Shown here: positions 63,308 to 64,000 of the stretch, in pieces
How positions within the stretch are numbered: position 1 is the stretch's first letter
Layout: every line of letters starts with the position of its first letter
NCBI GenBank assembly: GCA_035651755.1
Contig: DASRFA010000057.1
Coordinates: forward strand, 61,494 to 125,493
Length of the DNA: 64,000 bases
Direction: 5' to 3'
Source of the DNA: DASRFA01 sp035651755
GTDB lineage: Bacteria > Desulfobacterota > Binatia > UBA12015
Notes under the pieces: generated by a model
Told to the model about the DNA's origin: nothing
The model's database searches: none
The model's input: the letters and a program-made list of their open reading frames with translations, nothing else
Made by a program: the position numbers and the translations under genes

Positions 63308-64000
63308 TCCGATCTCGGGTGGGCGGCTTGCTCAGGAGCGCCGCGCTGCGAGGTCGGGCCGGGTCAGTGCATCAGGCGGTCTCGAAGGTGAGCACTCGGC
63401 TGTCGTCGAGGTAGAGCGCGTTCGCGGCCGAAGCCGAGAAGACGCGGAGGACCAACGATGAAGAACGATCCGGAGGGGAAGGCGGTGACGTCCACGGACC
63501 CGAGGCCCGTCGCCGTGGAGGACACGGCAGGGCTGCGGCGGTGGAAGCACTTCGACATCCCGCTGGAAGAGGCGATGCGGTCGCAGCGGGCTCTTCGTCG
63601 CCTCCGTCCCGACCCGATCGACGACGAGCTGCTGCTGCACGTGCTCGACCTCGCGCTCCGCGCACCGAACGGCGGCAACCGGCAGAACGTCGAGTTCCTC
63701 GTGCTGAAGGACCCGGCCGCGAAGGCCCGGCTCGCCAGGCTCAACCGCACGGCCTGGAGCCTGTACGGCAGCGTCTGGCGCTTCTTCGCGGCCGGCGACG
63801 GAAAGACGCTGCGGGCCATGAAGTCCGTCGATTACGCGGCTGCCCACTATGATGAGGCCCCCGTCCTCATCGTCGTGTGCCTGCGCGTCGTACGCTACGG
63901 GCCCATCGTCAGCGGCTTCCGCCTTCCGTTCCCGGCGTTCTGGGACGCGATCTTCTACGGCACGGCCTTTCCGGCCGTGCAGAACTTGCTGCTCGCGTGC
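63051..64000 (+). repeat. Right copy of the duplicated acyltransferase/nitroreductase segment
   Basis: Parent-like copy of the repeat at 3171-3586. The 535-bp stretch 63181-63714 present here is deleted there. The copy may continue past the window end. Confidence 0.85.
63458..64000 (+). CDS. Nitroreductase-family protein, 3' end outside window
   Basis: An ATG start gives 181 residues before the window ends. It has RWKHFDIPLEEAMRSQRALRRLRPD (first 30 residues written as landmark only: RSQRALRRLRPD is the flavin-phosphate region), PNGGNRQNVEFLVLKD and FDxxPAFWDAIFYGTAFPAVQNLL-type helices. Family members are FMN-dependent NAD(P)H nitro- or quinone reductases. The left copy at 3.3 kb continues with the expected C-terminus, supporting about 300 residues in all. 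It lies 150 bases after the acyltransferase. Confidence 0.85.
   Translation, partial: MKNDPEGKAVTSTDPRPVAVEDTAGLRRWKHFDIPLEEAMRSQRALRRLRPDPIDDELLLHVLDLALRAPNGGNRQNVEFLVLKDPAAKARLARLNRTAWSLYGSVWRFFAAGDGKTLRAMKSVDYAAAHYDEAPVLIVVCLRVVRYGPIVSGFRLPFPAFWDAIFYGTAFPAVQNLLLAC

Overview
The window is about two-thirds G+C, with G/C-biased third codon positions and frequent ATGA or GTGA overlaps between genes. It encodes hopanoid-type radical SAM chemistry, wax-ester type lipid genes, CheB/CheR-fused sensor kinases, and many secreted Cys-rich, DUF1566 and RCC1 proteins. Together these suggest a high-GC environmental bacterium near the deltaproteobacterial groups (Myxococcota, Desulfobacterota or Binatota). 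This placement is inferred from gene content; no rRNA or ribosomal marker is present.

Layout. 0-3 kb: housekeeping genes rph and rdgB, four tRNAs (Pro, Arg, His, Lys) and ogt. 3-7.9 kb: a tRNA-Lys junction with an integrase relic and a shuffled copy of the locus found at the far right end, then a kinase/aminotransferase pair, a lipoprotein, and a broken alcohol dehydrogenase joined to an IS5-type transposase relic. 8-14.3 kb: a sugar or cell-surface cluster (two GT2, one GT4, one Gfo/Idh/MocA oxidoreductase) and a multiply frameshifted SbmA/YddA-like ABC transporter. 14.6-22.3 kb: lipid and acyl-CoA genes (fatty acyl-CoA reductase-like double SDR, tandem-domain CoA transferase, two alpha/beta hydrolases). 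A 22-bp copy of the tRNA-Lys 3' end at 22.67 kb may mark the far end of an old island.

22.8-31.4 kb is a decaying accessory region holding relics of a tyrosine recombinase, a SIR2-like protein, a hydrolase and an RCC1 protein, between intact secreted proteins. 32-44.4 kb carries a disintegrin-like Cys-repeat protein, a HisKA_3 kinase with two near-duplicate NarL-type regulators, a complete insertion sequence with passenger genes, a third DUF1566 protein, and a secreted protein combining Cys-rich repeats, an M19 dipeptidase domain and a thrombospondin type-3 segment. 44.4-50 kb has a fragment, a P450 relic and a coupled GT4/GH130 pair. 50.3-64 kb returns to intact genes: WS/DGAT acyltransferase, a CheB-CheR-PAS-kinase with its FixJ-type regulator, a B12 radical SAM enzyme, hemolysin III, a PPi-type phosphofructokinase, an acyltransferase and a nitroreductase cut by the window end.

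How genes may work together: the acyl-CoA reductase and WS/DGAT enzyme could form a wax-ester route, though they are 34 kb apart. The GT4 and GH130 genes overlap and probably act on one mannose-type glycan. The kinase at 35.9-37.7 kb overlaps its first regulator, and a conserved 41-bp element occurs between the two regulators and before the Cys-repeat gene, suggesting a small regulon. The most notable element is the 2.4-kb IS1-like insertion at 37.7-40.1 kb. It has perfect inverted ends, an 8-bp target duplication and two non-transposase genes.
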